Origin: an uncultured eubacterium 1-6
GTDB lineage: Bacteria; Bacillota; Clostridia; Lachnospirales; Lachnospiraceae
Reading direction: 5' to 3'
Assembly: GCA_903789595.1 (NCBI GenBank)
Contig: CAIFEZ010000033.1
Coordinates: forward strand, 1-37,464
Length of the DNA stretch: 37,464 bases
Shown here piece after piece: positions 25,158 to 33,949 of this stretch. The translations under genes and the position numbers were made by a program. The notes beneath the pieces were generated by a model. The model saw only the letters and a list, made by a program, of their open reading frames with translations. It ran no database searches and was not told the DNA's origin. Every line of letters starts with the position of its first letter. The stretch's first letter is position 1.

Positions 25158-25329
25158 CTGTATAAGCTCTTCGAAAACGCAGAAGGACTTGTCGCACGCG
25201 AAGCGCGCGTAAAAGTCCGGATGCGATTTCGAAGGTAACAGGTATGAGGATGAAGCGCGGATGCGCGGAATCCGAATGCCTGTAGCGACGCGAGAGCACG
25301 TAGTGCGGAGCGGCGCGCAGCTTATACAG
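25158..25329. repeat. 172-bp element with 11-bp terminal inverted repeats
   Basis: Ends are CTGTATAAGCT (25158-25168) and AGCTTATACAG (25319-25329), a perfect inverted pair. Inside are at least two further hairpins: one with arms CTTCGAAA (25169-25176) and TTTCGAAG (25227-25234), with GGACT/AGTCC pairing above them, and one with arms around CAGGTAT and ATGCCTG (25240-25292). No coding capacity. It fits a miniature inverted-repeat or REP-like element lying between the T-box terminator and pheS. Confidence 0.7.
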
Positions 25330-25366
25330 CATGTGGACTGATCTATCATATAGCCATTACAAAACG

Positions 25367-25424
25367 GCTCTTCGAAAACGCAGAAGGACGCGCCTTTCGC
25401 GAAGCGCGCGTAAGAGTCCGGATG
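25367..25424 (+). repeat. Second copy of the 58-nt left part of the element
   Basis: Matches 25166-25223 at 51 of 58 positions by eye. It starts with GCTCTTCGAAAACGCAGAAG and ends with AGTCCGGATG; the differences are clustered in an 8-nt window after GGAC. The TTTCGAAG arm that would close the hairpin is absent, so this copy is truncated. Confidence 0.8.
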
Positions 25425-25504
25425 ATGCAGCCCGTGTCCGGTCGGTGAATCAGATTACACCTTTGAAGCATCAAGGCAACATCAAAGACGAAAGAGGAAA
25501 AACA

Positions 25505-26539
25505 ATGAGTGACGCAAGCATGAAGGAAAAACTGGAAGCAATTGTCGGAAAGACACTGGAATGCCTTCGGGATGCACATACGCCGGACGCGTTGAATGAG
25601 ATCCGTGTCAATGTGCTCGGCAAAAAGGGCGAACTGAAGAACCTGATGAAGGCAATGAAGGACGTGGCGCCGGAGGACCGCCCGAGGGTCGGTCAGCTTG
25701 TCAATGAGGCGAGAGATACCATCTCCGAGAAGCTGGATGAGGCAAGGCAGAAGATTGAGCTGGAGCAGATGAATCTGCGGATGAAGCAGGAGACGATTGA
25801 TGTGACTTTGCCGGCGAAGAAGGCTGAGATCGGCCATCGTCATCCGAACACGATCGCGCTCGAAGAGATGGAGAGAATCTTTGTCGGTATGGGCTATGAG
25901 GTTGTGGAAGGACCGGAAGTCGAGTATGACGAGTACAATTTTACAAAGCTGAACATTCCGGCCAACCATCCGGCGAAGGACGAGCAGGATACCTTCTATA
26001 TTACGAAGGATATTGTACTGCGCACGCAGACCTCTCCGGTTCAGGCAAGACGGATGGAACAGGGCAATCTGCCGATCCGGATGATTTCGCCGGGACGCGT
26101 ATTCCGTGCGGACGAGGTGGATGCGACACATTCTCCCTCCTTCCATCAGGTGGAGGGCCTTGTCATTGACAAAAATATTACGTTCGCGGATCTGAAGGGA
26201 ACGCTGGAGGAATTCGCAAAAGAGATTTTCGGACCGGATACGAAGACAAAGTTCCGTCCGCATCACTTCCCGTTCACGGAGCCGAGCGCCGAGATGGATG
26301 TCAGCTGCTTCAAGTGCGGCGGCAAGGGGTGCCGTTTCTGCAAGGGCGAAGGATGGATCGAGATCCTCGGATGCGGAATGGTTCATCCGCATGTACTGGA
26401 AATGTGCGGCATTGATCCGGAACAGTACACCGGATTCGCTTTCGGCGTGGGACTTGAGCGTATCGCTCTGCTGAAATATGAGATTGACGACATGCGCCTT
26501 CTGTATGAGAATGACGCGCGGTTCCTGAAGCAGTTCTGA
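25505..26539 (+). CDS. pheS: Phenylalanine-tRNA ligase alpha subunit
   Basis: Catalytic class II subunit of the alpha2-beta2 PheRS that charges tRNA-Phe. The 344-aa protein has an N-terminal coiled coil (residues 1-95), motif 1 around GHRHPNTIALEEMERIFVGMGYEVVEGPEVE, motif 2 with FRADEVDATHSPSFHQVEGLVID and motif 3 in FAFGVGLERIALLKYEIDDMR. An extra CFKCGGKGCRFCKGEGWIE segment (about residues 265-285) carries four Cys, as in many clostridial PheS. The start at 25505 follows AGAGG at 25493-25497; an open frame running back to 25331 crosses the repeat element and is not believed. Controlled by the T-box leader. Confidence 0.96.
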   Translation: MSDASMKEKLEAIVGKTLECLRDAHTPDALNEIRVNVLGKKGELKNLMKAMKDVAPEDRPRVGQLVNEARDTISEKLDEARQKIELEQMNLRMKQETIDVTLPAKKAEIGHRHPNTIALEEMERIFVGMGYEVVEGPEVEYDEYNFTKLNIPANHPAKDEQDTFYITKDIVLRTQTSPVQARRMEQGNLPIRMISPGRVFRADEVDATHSPSFHQVEGLVIDKNITFADLKGTLEEFAKEIFGPDTKTKFRPHHFPFTEPSAEMDVSCFKCGGKGCRFCKGEGWIEILGCGMVHPHVLEMCGIDPEQYTGFAFGVGLERIALLKYEIDDMRLLYENDARFLKQF

Positions 26540-26559
26540 TCTCGCGGAGGGAGCCAGAA

Positions 26560-26725
26560 TTCAGACAGCAGCAAGGCTGAGACAGTGGCTGGGTTCAGAC
26601 AGCGGCAAGGCAGATTTAGCGGCTGGGTTCAGACAGCGACAGGGCTCAGATAGAGGCAAGGCTCAGACAGCGACAGGGCTTGAACAGCGATGAGGCTCAG
26701 ACAATGATATCGCTCAGACGAAGAG
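26560..26725 (+). repeat. Degenerate 17/18-nt tandem repeat between pheS and pheT
   Basis: About ten units of the form TCAGACAGCGACAGGGC. The clearest are near 26560, 26594, 26629, 26646, 26662 and 26696. Alternate units early in the tract read GGCTGGGT. The tract fills most of the 263-bp gap and contains no gene or terminator. Confidence 0.8.
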
Positions 26726-26802
26726 GAATCTGGAGCGAAAATAAACACAGGCAGCAGTGCTGCCGACGGTTTATGACCCTGATTTGATATAGGAGAATGA
26801 AA

Positions 26803-29229
26803 ATGAATACATCTTATTCATGGATTAAAAGATATGTACCGGATCTCGATGTTACACCGCAGGAGTACTATGACGGAATGACGCTTTCCGGCACAAAATG
26901 TGAGACATATGAGGTGCTGGATAAAAACCTGAAGAACATTGTGGTCGGACAGATCCGATCCATCGAAAAGCACCCGGATGCCGACCATCTGGTGATCTGC
27001 CAGGTGGATATCGGAACCGAAACAGTTCAGATTGTGACCGGAGCCCCGAATGCACATGAGGGCATGCTCACGCCGGTGGTGCTTCCCGGAGGAAAGGTGG
27101 CCGGCGGCCATGACGGGGGCGCTCTTCCGGAGGACGGCATTGAAATCAGGGACGGTATGCTCCGCGGCGTCCCCTCTCACGGAATGATGTGCTCGATCGA
27201 GGAGCTTGGAAGCTCCAGAGAATTTTATCCGGAGGCACCGGAAAACGGAATCTATGAATTTTCAAAGGAAGACGGGGTGAAGCCCGGCGATGATGCGGTT
27301 GAAGCACTCGGGCTCCGGGACGTGAACTTTGAGTACGAGATCACATCGAACCGCGTGGACTGCTACAGTGTGATCGGCATCGCGAGAGAGGCTGCGGCGA
27401 CCTTCCACAGGAAATTTTATCCGCCGGTGATCAAAGAGACAGGCAACAGCGAGGATGTTAATGACTATGTCAGAGTGACCGTCGAGGATCAGGCGCTCTG
27501 CCCGCGCTATACAGCGAGAGTTGTGAAGAACATTCATCTGGCGCCGTCGCCGAAGTGGATGCAGAGATGTCTGGCGTCCAACGGCATCCGTCCCATCAAT
27601 AACGTCGTAGATATCACAAACTATGTGATGGAGGAGTACGGCCAGCCGATGCATGCCTATGACCTCGACACGATTGCCGGAAAGCACATCATCGTGAGAC
27701 GGGCAGATGACGGTGAGAAGTTCACGACGCTGGACGGAAAAGAATACACGCTGGATTCCTCGATTCTGACGATCCGTGACGAGGAGAAGGCGGTAGGCCT
27801 GGCCGGAATCATGGGCGGTGAAAATTCCATGATTACGGACAACGTGCACACGATGCTCTTTGAGGCGGCCTGCTTCGACGGCACCAATATCCGTCTCTCT
27901 TCCAAAAAGATCGGCCATCAGACCGATGCCTCCAGAAAGTTCGACAAAGGCCTCGATCCGAATACCGCCCTTGAAGCGATGAACCGCGCCTGCATGCTCA
28001 TCGAAGAGTTCGGAGCCGGAGAGGTTGTAGGAGGCGCGATTGACATCTATCCGGTCAGGAGAGAGGAATCGAGAGTGCCGTTTGAGCCTGACAAAATCAA
28101 CCGCCTTCTCGGCACGAATCTGTCCGCGGAGGAGCAGCTGAAATATCTGGCCTCTGTGGAGCTCCGATATGATGAGAAAACGAACGAGATCGTGGCGCCG
28201 ACCTTCCGCCAGGATATTCACAGAACCTGCGACATTGCGGAAGAGGTCGCAAGATTTTTCGGCTATAATAACATACCGACGACGCTTCCGACCGGAGAGG
28301 CGACCACGGGAAGACTGTCCTTCAAGAACAGGGTTGAGGCAAAGGCAAGGGATGTGGCGGAGTACTGCGGATTTTCCCAGGGAATGTGCTACTCGTTTGA
28401 GAGCCCGAAAGCGTTTGACAAGCTTCTGTTCCCGGAGGATGATTCGGTCAGAAGAGCAATCGAAATCTCCAATCCGCTCGGAGAAGATTTTTCCATCATG
28501 CGGACGACATCCCTGAACGGAATGCTCACATCCCTGTCCACGAACTACAATCGCCGCAACAAGGATGTACGCCTCTACGAGCTCGGAAATATCTATATCC
28601 CGAAGGAGCTTCCGCTGACAGAGCTTCCGGATGAGAGAATGCAGTTCACCCTGGGCTTCTATGGCAAGGGCGATTTCTACGATATGAAGGGTGTGGCCGA
28701 GGAGTTCCTCAGCCAGATCGGCATGCACGATAGAGTGGAGTATGACTCCGATGCGGGAAAACCGTTCCTTCATCCGGGACGTCAGGCCCTGATCCGCTAT
28801 GACGGAACAATCGTCGGGTATCTCGGTGAGGTTCATCCCCTTGTCCTGAAAAATTACGGAATCGGCGAGCGCGCCTATGTGGCAGTTCTCGATCTGCCGG
28901 AGATCCTGCCATTCGCATCCTTTGACCGGAAGTTTGAGGGAATCGCGAAATTCCCGGCGGTGACCCGTGACATTTCCATGGTGGTTCCAAAGGAAATCGA
29001 AGCGGCGGTCATTGAGAAAATGATCCGGCAGAGAGGCGGAAAGATCCTGGAGGATCTGAAGCTGTTTGATATCTATGAGGGAGAGCAGGTAGAAGCCGGG
29101 CACAAATCCATGGCATACTCCCTGACCTTCCGTTCCAGAGAGAAGACACTGGAGGAGGCAGATATCGCGGCGGCGATGAAGAAGATTCTGAACGGGCTGG
29201 CAGGCCTCGGCATTGAACTTCGTCAGTAA
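26803..29229 (+). CDS. pheT: Phenylalanine-tRNA ligase beta subunit
   Basis: Large subunit of PheRS, with tRNA binding and editing functions. The 808-aa protein follows the standard order: N-terminal tRNA-binding OB domain (residues 40-155, VVGQIRSIEKHPDADHLVICQVD), B3/B4 editing region (about 210-400, SNGIRPINNVVDITNYVMEEYGQPMHAYD), B5 (about 405-480), catalytic-like core (about 480-680) and the C-terminal anticodon-binding domain (FPAVTRDISMVVPKEIE to the end). The ATG at 26803 lies 6 nt after AGGAGA; an ATG two codons earlier abuts the Shine-Dalgarno and is rejected. Expressed with pheS across the repeat-filled gap, as no terminator is seen. Confidence 0.97.
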   Translation: MNTSYSWIKRYVPDLDVTPQEYYDGMTLSGTKCETYEVLDKNLKNIVVGQIRSIEKHPDADHLVICQVDIGTETVQIVTGAPNAHEGMLTPVVLPGGKVAGGHDGGALPEDGIEIRDGMLRGVPSHGMMCSIEELGSSREFYPEAPENGIYEFSKEDGVKPGDDAVEALGLRDVNFEYEITSNRVDCYSVIGIAREAAATFHRKFYPPVIKETGNSEDVNDYVRVTVEDQALCPRYTARVVKNIHLAPSPKWMQRCLASNGIRPINNVVDITNYVMEEYGQPMHAYDLDTIAGKHIIVRRADDGEKFTTLDGKEYTLDSSILTIRDEEKAVGLAGIMGGENSMITDNVHTMLFEAACFDGTNIRLSSKKIGHQTDASRKFDKGLDPNTALEAMNRACMLIEEFGAGEVVGGAIDIYPVRREESRVPFEPDKINRLLGTNLSAEEQLKYLASVELRYDEKTNEIVAPTFRQDIHRTCDIAEEVARFFGYNNIPTTLPTGEATTGRLSFKNRVEAKARDVAEYCGFSQGMCYSFESPKAFDKLLFPEDDSVRRAIEISNPLGEDFSIMRTTSLNGMLTSLSTNYNRRNKDVRLYELGNIYIPKELPLTELPDERMQFTLGFYGKGDFYDMKGVAEEFLSQIGMHDRVEYDSDAGKPFLHPGRQALIRYDGTIVGYLGEVHPLVLKNYGIGERAYVAVLDLPEILPFASFDRKFEGIAKFPAVTRDISMVVPKEIEAAVIEKMIRQRGGKILEDLKLFDIYEGEQVEAGHKSMAYSLTFRSREKTLEEADIAAAMKKILNGLAGLGIELRQ

Positions 29230-29280
29230 CGGCTATAGGATACATTGCGCCGCAGACTGTATATCAGAGGAGGTTTATAG

Positions 29281-29985
29281 TTGAAAATATACGCGATCCG
29301 GCACGGCGAGACATCGTGGAATAAAGAGAGGAAGCTTCAGGGGCAGAAGGGAAGCGATCTGGACAGCGAGGGAGTGCTGCTCGCGGAGATGACGGCAAAG
29401 GCGCTCCGCGAGGTGAATTTTGACATCTGTTACACGAGCCCGCTGGTCCGGGCGCGTCACACGGCGGAGATCATTCTCTCCGGCCGGGATGTGCCGGTGA
29501 TCCCGGAGCCGAGAATCGAGGAAATCGGATTCGGCATCTGGGAAGGCCTCTGCTGCGACATCGATCATCCAGACAGAATGCAGGTGCCAAAGGAGGCGTA
29601 CATCCGGTTTCAGGAAGATCCGCTCCATTATATCCCGCCGGAAGGCGGTGAGCGGATTCAGGATGTTCTGGACAGAACCGGTGATTTTTATCAGGAGCTG
29701 ATTCACAACCCCGATCTTCAGGACAAAACGATTCTGGTATCTTCACACGGCTGCGCCGTCCGCGCTTTCCTGAACAACGTGTATGAAAACAAGAATGATT
29801 TCTGGCACGGTGGCGTGCCGATGAACTGCGCCGTCAGCATCATTGAGGTGCAGAACGGAGAAGGAAGACTCGTGGCGTCAGACCAGGTGTTTTATCCGAA
29901 AAAATATTACCACAGTTTTTACAGGAGCCCGGCAGAAGCCGCGGACCAAAAGGAGATGCACGGACATGCCAATGAAGACAAGTGA
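29281..29985 (+). CDS. Histidine phosphatase family protein
   Basis: 234-aa phosphatase of the phosphoglycerate-mutase-like superfamily. The catalytic RHGE motif is R7-H8-G9-E10 (IRHGETSWN), with the second histidine in [11 protein letters not shown] and Glu in [10 protein letters not shown]. Substrate unknown; relatives include CobC-like and small-sugar phosphatases. The start is TTG at 29281, supported by GAGGAGG 7 nt upstream and because RHG must be near the N-terminus. Its 3' end overlaps queA by 20 nt. No sign of a link to cobalamin synthesis is seen nearby. Confidence 0.85.
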   Translation: MKIYAIRHGETSWNKERKLQGQKGSDLDSEGVLLAEMTAKALREVNFDICYTSPLVRARHTAEIILSGRDVPVIPEPRIEEIGFGIWEGLCCDIDHPDRMQVPKEAYIRFQEDPLHYIPPEGGERIQDVLDRTGDFYQELIHNPDLQDKTILVSSHGCAVRAFLNNVYENKNDFWHGGVPMNCAVSIIEVQNGEGRLVASDQVFYPKKYYHSFYRSPAEAADQKEMHGHANEDK

Positions 29986-31000
29986 TTTTTATTATGATCT
30001 TCCGCAGGAGCTGATCGCACAGGATCCGCTGGAGGACAGAAGCTCGTCCAGACTGATGTGCCTCAACCGGAAGACGGGAGAGGTGCGCCATGAACATTTT
30101 ACGCAGGTCCCGGATCATCTGACAGACAAGGACTGCCTTGTAATCAATGACACAAAGGTCATCCCTGCCCGTCTCTACGGGACGAAGAAGGACACCGGCG
30201 CAGTGATTGAGGTTCTGCTTCTGACAAGGAAGAAAGACAATATCTGGGAGACTCTGGTGAAGCCGGGCAGAAAATGCAAGGTGGGAACAGAGCTTGTGTT
30301 CGGTCATGAGGGAATCCTGACCGGGACGGTCGTTGATGTAACGGAAGACGGAAACCGGTTTATTCAGTTCCATTATGAGGGGATATTCGAGGAGATTCTG
30401 GACAGGCTCGGTGAGATGCCGCTTCCGCCGTATATCAAGCACAAGCTGAAGGACCGCACCAGATATAATACCGTATATGCGAAGAATGACGGGTCTGCGG
30501 CTGCGCCGACGGCGGGGCTCCATTTTACGAAGGAGCTGCTGCAGCAGATTCAGGACAAGGGCGTGAAGATCGCGCATGTGACGCTTCATGTCGGCCTCGG
30601 CACCTTCCGACCGGTAAAGGTGGAGGATGTCACGAAGCATCAGATGCATTCCGAGATGTATATCGTGGAGCCGGATCAGGCAAAGATCATCAATGACACA
30701 AAGGCTGCCGGCGGCCGGGTGATCTGTGTGGGAACGACCAGCTGCCGTACGCTGGAATCGGCGACGGATGAGAACGGGATTCTTCAGCCCGGCAGCGCCT
30801 GGACCAGCATTTTTATCTACCCGGGCTATCAGTTCAAGATCATGGACGGACTGATCACGAATTTCCACCTTCCGGAATCCACACTGATCATGCTGGTATC
30901 CGCGTTCGCCGGAAAGGACAATATCATGAACGCGTACCGGATCGCCGTACAGGAGAAATACCGCTTCTTCAGTTTCGGGGATGCGATGCTTATAGAATAA
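29966..31000 (+). CDS. queA: S-adenosylmethionine:tRNA ribosyltransferase-isomerase
   Basis: Adds the ribosyl part of SAM to 7-aminomethyl-7-deazaguanine at tRNA position 34 to make epoxyqueuosine. The 344-aa product has [18 protein letters not shown] at the N-terminus, [48 protein letters not shown] in mid-protein and a C-terminal [22 protein letters not shown]. The ATG at 29966 is 10 nt after AAGGAG; a second ATG two codons later is possible. The frame extends upstream inside the phosphatase gene without support. Probably co-transcribed with the phosphatase and ended by the hairpin at 31027. Confidence 0.96.
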   Translation: MPMKTSDFYYDLPQELIAQDPLEDRSSSRLMCLNRKTGEVRHEHFTQVPDHLTDKDCLVINDTKVIPARLYGTKKDTGAVIEVLLLTRKKDNIWETLVKPGRKCKVGTELVFGHEGILTGTVVDVTEDGNRFIQFHYEGIFEEILDRLGEMPLPPYIKHKLKDRTRYNTVYAKNDGSAAAPTAGLHFTKELLQQIQDKGVKIAHVTLHVGLGTFRPVKVEDVTKHQMHSEMYIVEPDQAKIINDTKAAGGRVICVGTTSCRTLESATDENGILQPGSAWTSIFIYPGYQFKIMDGLITNFHLPESTLIMLVSAFAGKDNIMNAYRIAVQEKYRFFSFGDAMLIE

Positions 31001-31026
31001 TATTAAAAACTTTATAGATGCAGCAG

Positions 31027-31070
31027 AAAAGAATCTCCGCCGAACCTTGTGTTTCGGCGGAGATTCTTTT
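31027..31070. terminator. Bidirectional terminator between queA and degV
   Basis: 18-bp perfect inverted repeat beginning AAAAGAATCTCCGCCGAA (31027-31044) with its complement at 31053-31070. The stem ends in T runs on both strands, suited to convergent genes. Confidence 0.9.
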
Positions 31071-31138
31071 CTGTATCATATGCGGAATCCTCAATCTGCT
31101 GGCATATACAGCTTGTGGCACGATCTGCCGCATGGCCG

Positions 31139-32005
31139 TTACTTCGTAACTGCCGCGATTCCCATGGCGCCTTTTCCGCCGTGGCAGGAAATGGTGCATC
31201 CGGTCATGACGTATACGGTATTCCGGAAGCCGTGCTCGACGGCGATTTCCTTCATCCGGTCCAGAACATCCTGGGGCAGTCCCTTTCCGTACATCAGATA
31301 CAGGGTGTCCTTGCGGCAGTCATATCGGCTGAGAAAGTCCCGGTAGAACTTGTCGACGATCCTGCGCATGGAACCCCGGTATTTCTTCGTCGCGATCAGA
31401 TGCCCGGTATTGTCAATCTCGATCAATGGCTTCAGATTGAGAATGTTAGCGGCGATGTAGGATGCGTTGGAAACCCTTCCGCCTGCCCGCAGATAGGCTA
31501 ACGTTGCCGGGATAAACTGGCATTCGATGTGATCCGTAAGGGAGCGGAGCTCATCTGCGAAGGCACTGTAATCTGTGATGGAATCCCCGCGTTCCTGAAT
31601 CAGGCGGCAGGCCTCGGAGATGCAGGCGGTGCAGCCTCCGGATACGGATTTTGTGTCAATCAGATAGACATCCTGAAAGCCTTCGTCGTCGATTGCGAGC
31701 CGGGCGTGGTCGTAGGTACTTGAGGCAGCGGCCGAGTAGGCAAAATGATAGATCACGCATCCGGGATGTTCCTCCTGCAGACGGTGGAAGAAATCAATGT
31801 ACTCGCCCTCGTTTACGGCGGAGGTTGTCGGAATTCTTCCGGTCTCTTCAAAATAATCGAAGACGCGGTCGATCGGAAAATGGCCGTCGTCAAAGGATTC
31901 GCCGTTCATGATGACGTGCATCGGAACGACGTGGATCTGATATTCCCGGACAAGCGGCTCCGGAAGATCGGAGCCGCTTTCCGTTGATATGAGAATCTCT
32001 CTCAT
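31139..32005 (-). CDS. DegV family fatty-acid-binding protein
   Basis: DegV/FakB proteins hold a fatty acid for phosphorylation by FakA; which fatty acid or partner is used here cannot be seen. The 288-aa sequence has the N-terminal ISTESGSDLP, the PTTSAVNEGEYIDFF box typical of DegV (usually TSQPS or TSAPS), IDTKSVSGG and a C-terminal domain with TLAYLRAGGRVSNA and GCTISCHGGKGAMGIA. The start at 32005 has CAGGAG 8 nt upstream. It is a single gene on the opposite strand between queA and but. Confidence 0.9.
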   Translation of the reverse strand: MREILISTESGSDLPEPLVREYQIHVVPMHVIMNGESFDDGHFPIDRVFDYFEETGRIPTTSAVNEGEYIDFFHRLQEEHPGCVIYHFAYSAAASSTYDHARLAIDDEGFQDVYLIDTKSVSGGCTACISEACRLIQERGDSITDYSAFADELRSLTDHIECQFIPATLAYLRAGGRVSNASYIAANILNLKPLIEIDNTGHLIATKKYRGSMRRIVDKFYRDFLSRYDCRKDTLYLMYGKGLPQDVLDRMKEIAVEHGFRNTVYVMTGCTISCHGGKGAMGIAAVTK

Positions 32006-32222
32006 GCTTAATACTCCTGTTCCAGCGTCTCTTTATTGTAAAATGCAGACGCTTTTAATCAGTATATCCTTTTTTTAGTGGAATGAACAGGTCATGGCGT
32101 GTAAATTTTTCTGCACGAGATTTTTTGGTTACTGTCACGCATCCCTGCCTTTCAGATATCCCGTGAACAGTAGCATTTTTTGCATATTTTTCTGCGTTTT
32201 TGAAGAGACTGTTTCGATTTGC

Positions 32223-32250
32223 TTTACAACTGTCATAAAAATGGTAAAAT
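32223..32250 (+). promoter_or_regulatory. Candidate promoter of but
   Basis: TTTACA (32223-32228), 16-nt spacer, TAAAAT (32245-32250); predicted start near 32257. The rest of the 332-bp degV-but gap is AT-rich and shows no gene. A single half-site TTGTTAA at 32260-32266 lies at about +4. Confidence 0.5.
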
Positions 32251-32337
32251 ATAAGCAGGTTGTTAAAAAAATATCATAATATGTGAAAACCGGGAGAAAC
32301 AGGTCATTCATGCATCGGGAAGAGGAGGAATGAGCGG

Positions 32338-33684
32338 ATGAATTACGATGAGAAGTACAAAGAGAAACTGGTGACGGCCGAGAAGGCGGCTTCCGTGATT
32401 AAAAGCGGAGACTGGGTTGATTACGGATGGTGCGTCGGGACGAATGTCGCAGTGGATCAGGCACTGGCGAAGAGAATGCCGGAGCTCCATGATGTGAATA
32501 TCCGGGGCGGCATTCTGTGCCATGCACCGGCTATTTTCGGAATCGAGAATCCGGCGGAGCACTTCACCTGGAACAGCTGGCACATGAATCCGGTGGAGCG
32601 CCACTCAGTCTCCAGGGGTTTCTGCTTCTATACACCGCTTCGTTATTCGGAACTTCCGCGACTGTACAGAGAAAGCGCGGCCCCGCTGAATGTGGCGATT
32701 TTTCAGGTGTCACCCATGGACAGGCACGGTTATTTTAATTTCGGTCCCTGTGCGAGCCAGATGACAGCGGTTGTCGAGACGGCGGATATCGTGATCGCCG
32801 AGGTGAACAAAAATATGCCGGTTTGCTTTGGCACGAGGGATAATTATGTCCATATCGATCAGATCGATATGATCGTCGAGGGCGATAATCCGGCCATCGA
32901 TGAGGTGCCGGCGGGCGGCGAGGCGAGTGATGTCGATAAGGCAGTAGCAGAGCTTGTGGTTCCGGAAATTTCAGACGGCGCCTGCCTGCAGCTCGGCATC
33001 GGCGGGATGCCGAACGCGATCGGCAAGATGATCGCGGGAAGCGATCTGAAGGATCTCGGCATTCACACGGAGATGTATGTGGACGCATTCGTGGATATGG
33101 CAGAGGCCGGCAAAATCACCGGTTCCAGGAAGAGTATCAATCGTGGACTTCAGGTATATGCCTTCGGAGCAGGAACAAGAAAAATGTACGATTATCTGGA
33201 CCGGAATCCGGAATGCATGGCGGCATCTGTAGAGTACGTCAACGACATCGACACCATAGGCGCGCTTGACAATTTTATCTCGATCAATAATGCGGTGGAC
33301 GTGGATCTGTATGGTCAGGTCAATGCGGAGAGCGCCGGAATCAAGAATATTTCGGGAGCCGGCGGTCAGCTGGATTTCGTTCTCGGAGCTTATAAGTCCA
33401 GGGGCGGAAAGAGCTTTATCTGCCTTTCCTCCTCATTTAAGGACAAGAAGACCGGGGAGATCAGGAGCCGGATCCGCCCGACCCTGACACCGGGAAGCGT
33501 GGTGACCGATACTCGCGCCAATACGATGTACATTGTGACGGAATACGGCAAGGTCTGCCTGAAGGGACTTTCCATGTGGCAGAGAGCGGAGGCACTGATC
33601 AACATCGCACATCCGAAGGTGCGGGATGAACTGATCCGCGAAGCAGAAAAAATGAACATCTGGAGAAGGTCCAACAAGAGATGA
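32338..33684 (+). CDS. but: Butyryl-CoA:acetate CoA-transferase
   Basis: Last step of butyrate formation: exchanges CoA from butyryl-CoA to acetate. The 448-aa protein belongs to the acetyl-CoA hydrolase/transferase family, with the two-domain fold, HFTWNSWHM and LPRLYR near residues 76-110, [11 protein letters not shown] near residue 219, the putative catalytic Glu245 in [12 protein letters not shown] and the C-terminal [17 protein letters not shown] and [17 protein letters not shown]. The overall sequence follows the gut butyrate producers' But more closely than 4-hydroxybutyrate CoA-transferases, but the two are similar and this is by-eye. GGAGGAATG lies before the ATG. It precedes thl but has its own promoter. 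Confidence 0.82.
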   Translation: MNYDEKYKEKLVTAEKAASVIKSGDWVDYGWCVGTNVAVDQALAKRMPELHDVNIRGGILCHAPAIFGIENPAEHFTWNSWHMNPVERHSVSRGFCFYTPLRYSELPRLYRESAAPLNVAIFQVSPMDRHGYFNFGPCASQMTAVVETADIVIAEVNKNMPVCFGTRDNYVHIDQIDMIVEGDNPAIDEVPAGGEASDVDKAVAELVVPEISDGACLQLGIGGMPNAIGKMIAGSDLKDLGIHTEMYVDAFVDMAEAGKITGSRKSINRGLQVYAFGAGTRKMYDYLDRNPECMAASVEYVNDIDTIGALDNFISINNAVDVDLYGQVNAESAGIKNISGAGGQLDFVLGAYKSRGGKSFICLSSSFKDKKTGEIRSRIRPTLTPGSVVTDTRANTMYIVTEYGKVCLKGLSMWQRAEALINIAHPKVRDELIREAEKMNIWRRSNKR

Positions 33685-33760
33685 CGGACGGAATCAATGT
33701 CAAGGAAAATATTGTACAAGATTATCCGCTAAATTTAGTGAGTTTTTTCACAAAAAAAGA

Positions 33761-33778
33761 TTGATAAATATTTGACAA
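33761..33778 (+). promoter_or_regulatory. Putative Rex operator
   Basis: TTGATAA-ATAT-TTGACAA matches the clostridial Rex consensus TTGTTAA-N4-TTAACAA at 12 of 14 half-site positions with exact spacing. The right half contains the -35 box of thl, so a bound repressor would block RNA polymerase. Rex releases DNA when NADH is high. Confidence 0.65.
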
Positions 33779-33800
33779 AATTCCGGAATGGGGGTATGAT
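33772..33800 (+). promoter_or_regulatory. Sigma-A promoter of the thl-crt-hbd-bcd operon
   Basis: Consensus TTGACA (33772-33777), 17-nt spacer, TATGAT (33795-33800); start near 33807. Confidence 0.85.
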
Positions 33801-33949
33801 GATTACATCGTTAAGAAATAAACGAGCATCGCCGAAGCGGTCCGTTCAGGGGGCGTGAGGCACAGTGTTCCGGCATTTCCCTGACGGTGTTTCATACGGA
33901 GATTCATATTTCACGTATTATTATATCTATTTTTTAAGGAGGCTTTAAA

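Larger units (their letters stand above)
33685..33949. other. but-thl gap with promoter, Rex-like site and long leader
   Basis: 265 bp without a gene. It has an AT-rich 5' part with promoter and operator and a 143-nt transcribed leader. The leader can form a hairpin CCGTTCAGGG / CCCTGACGG around 33840-33890 with no T tract. No known riboswitch recognised. Confidence 0.6.

Noticed and set aside
25331-25504. N-terminal extension of pheS by 58 codons
   Set aside because: It crosses the repeat element, has no ribosome binding site, and PheS family proteins begin near the ATG at 25505.
32260-32266. TTGTTAA half-site just after the but promoter as a second Rex operator
   Set aside because: The right half at the correct spacing matches poorly (AATATCA against TTAACAA), so only half a site is present.
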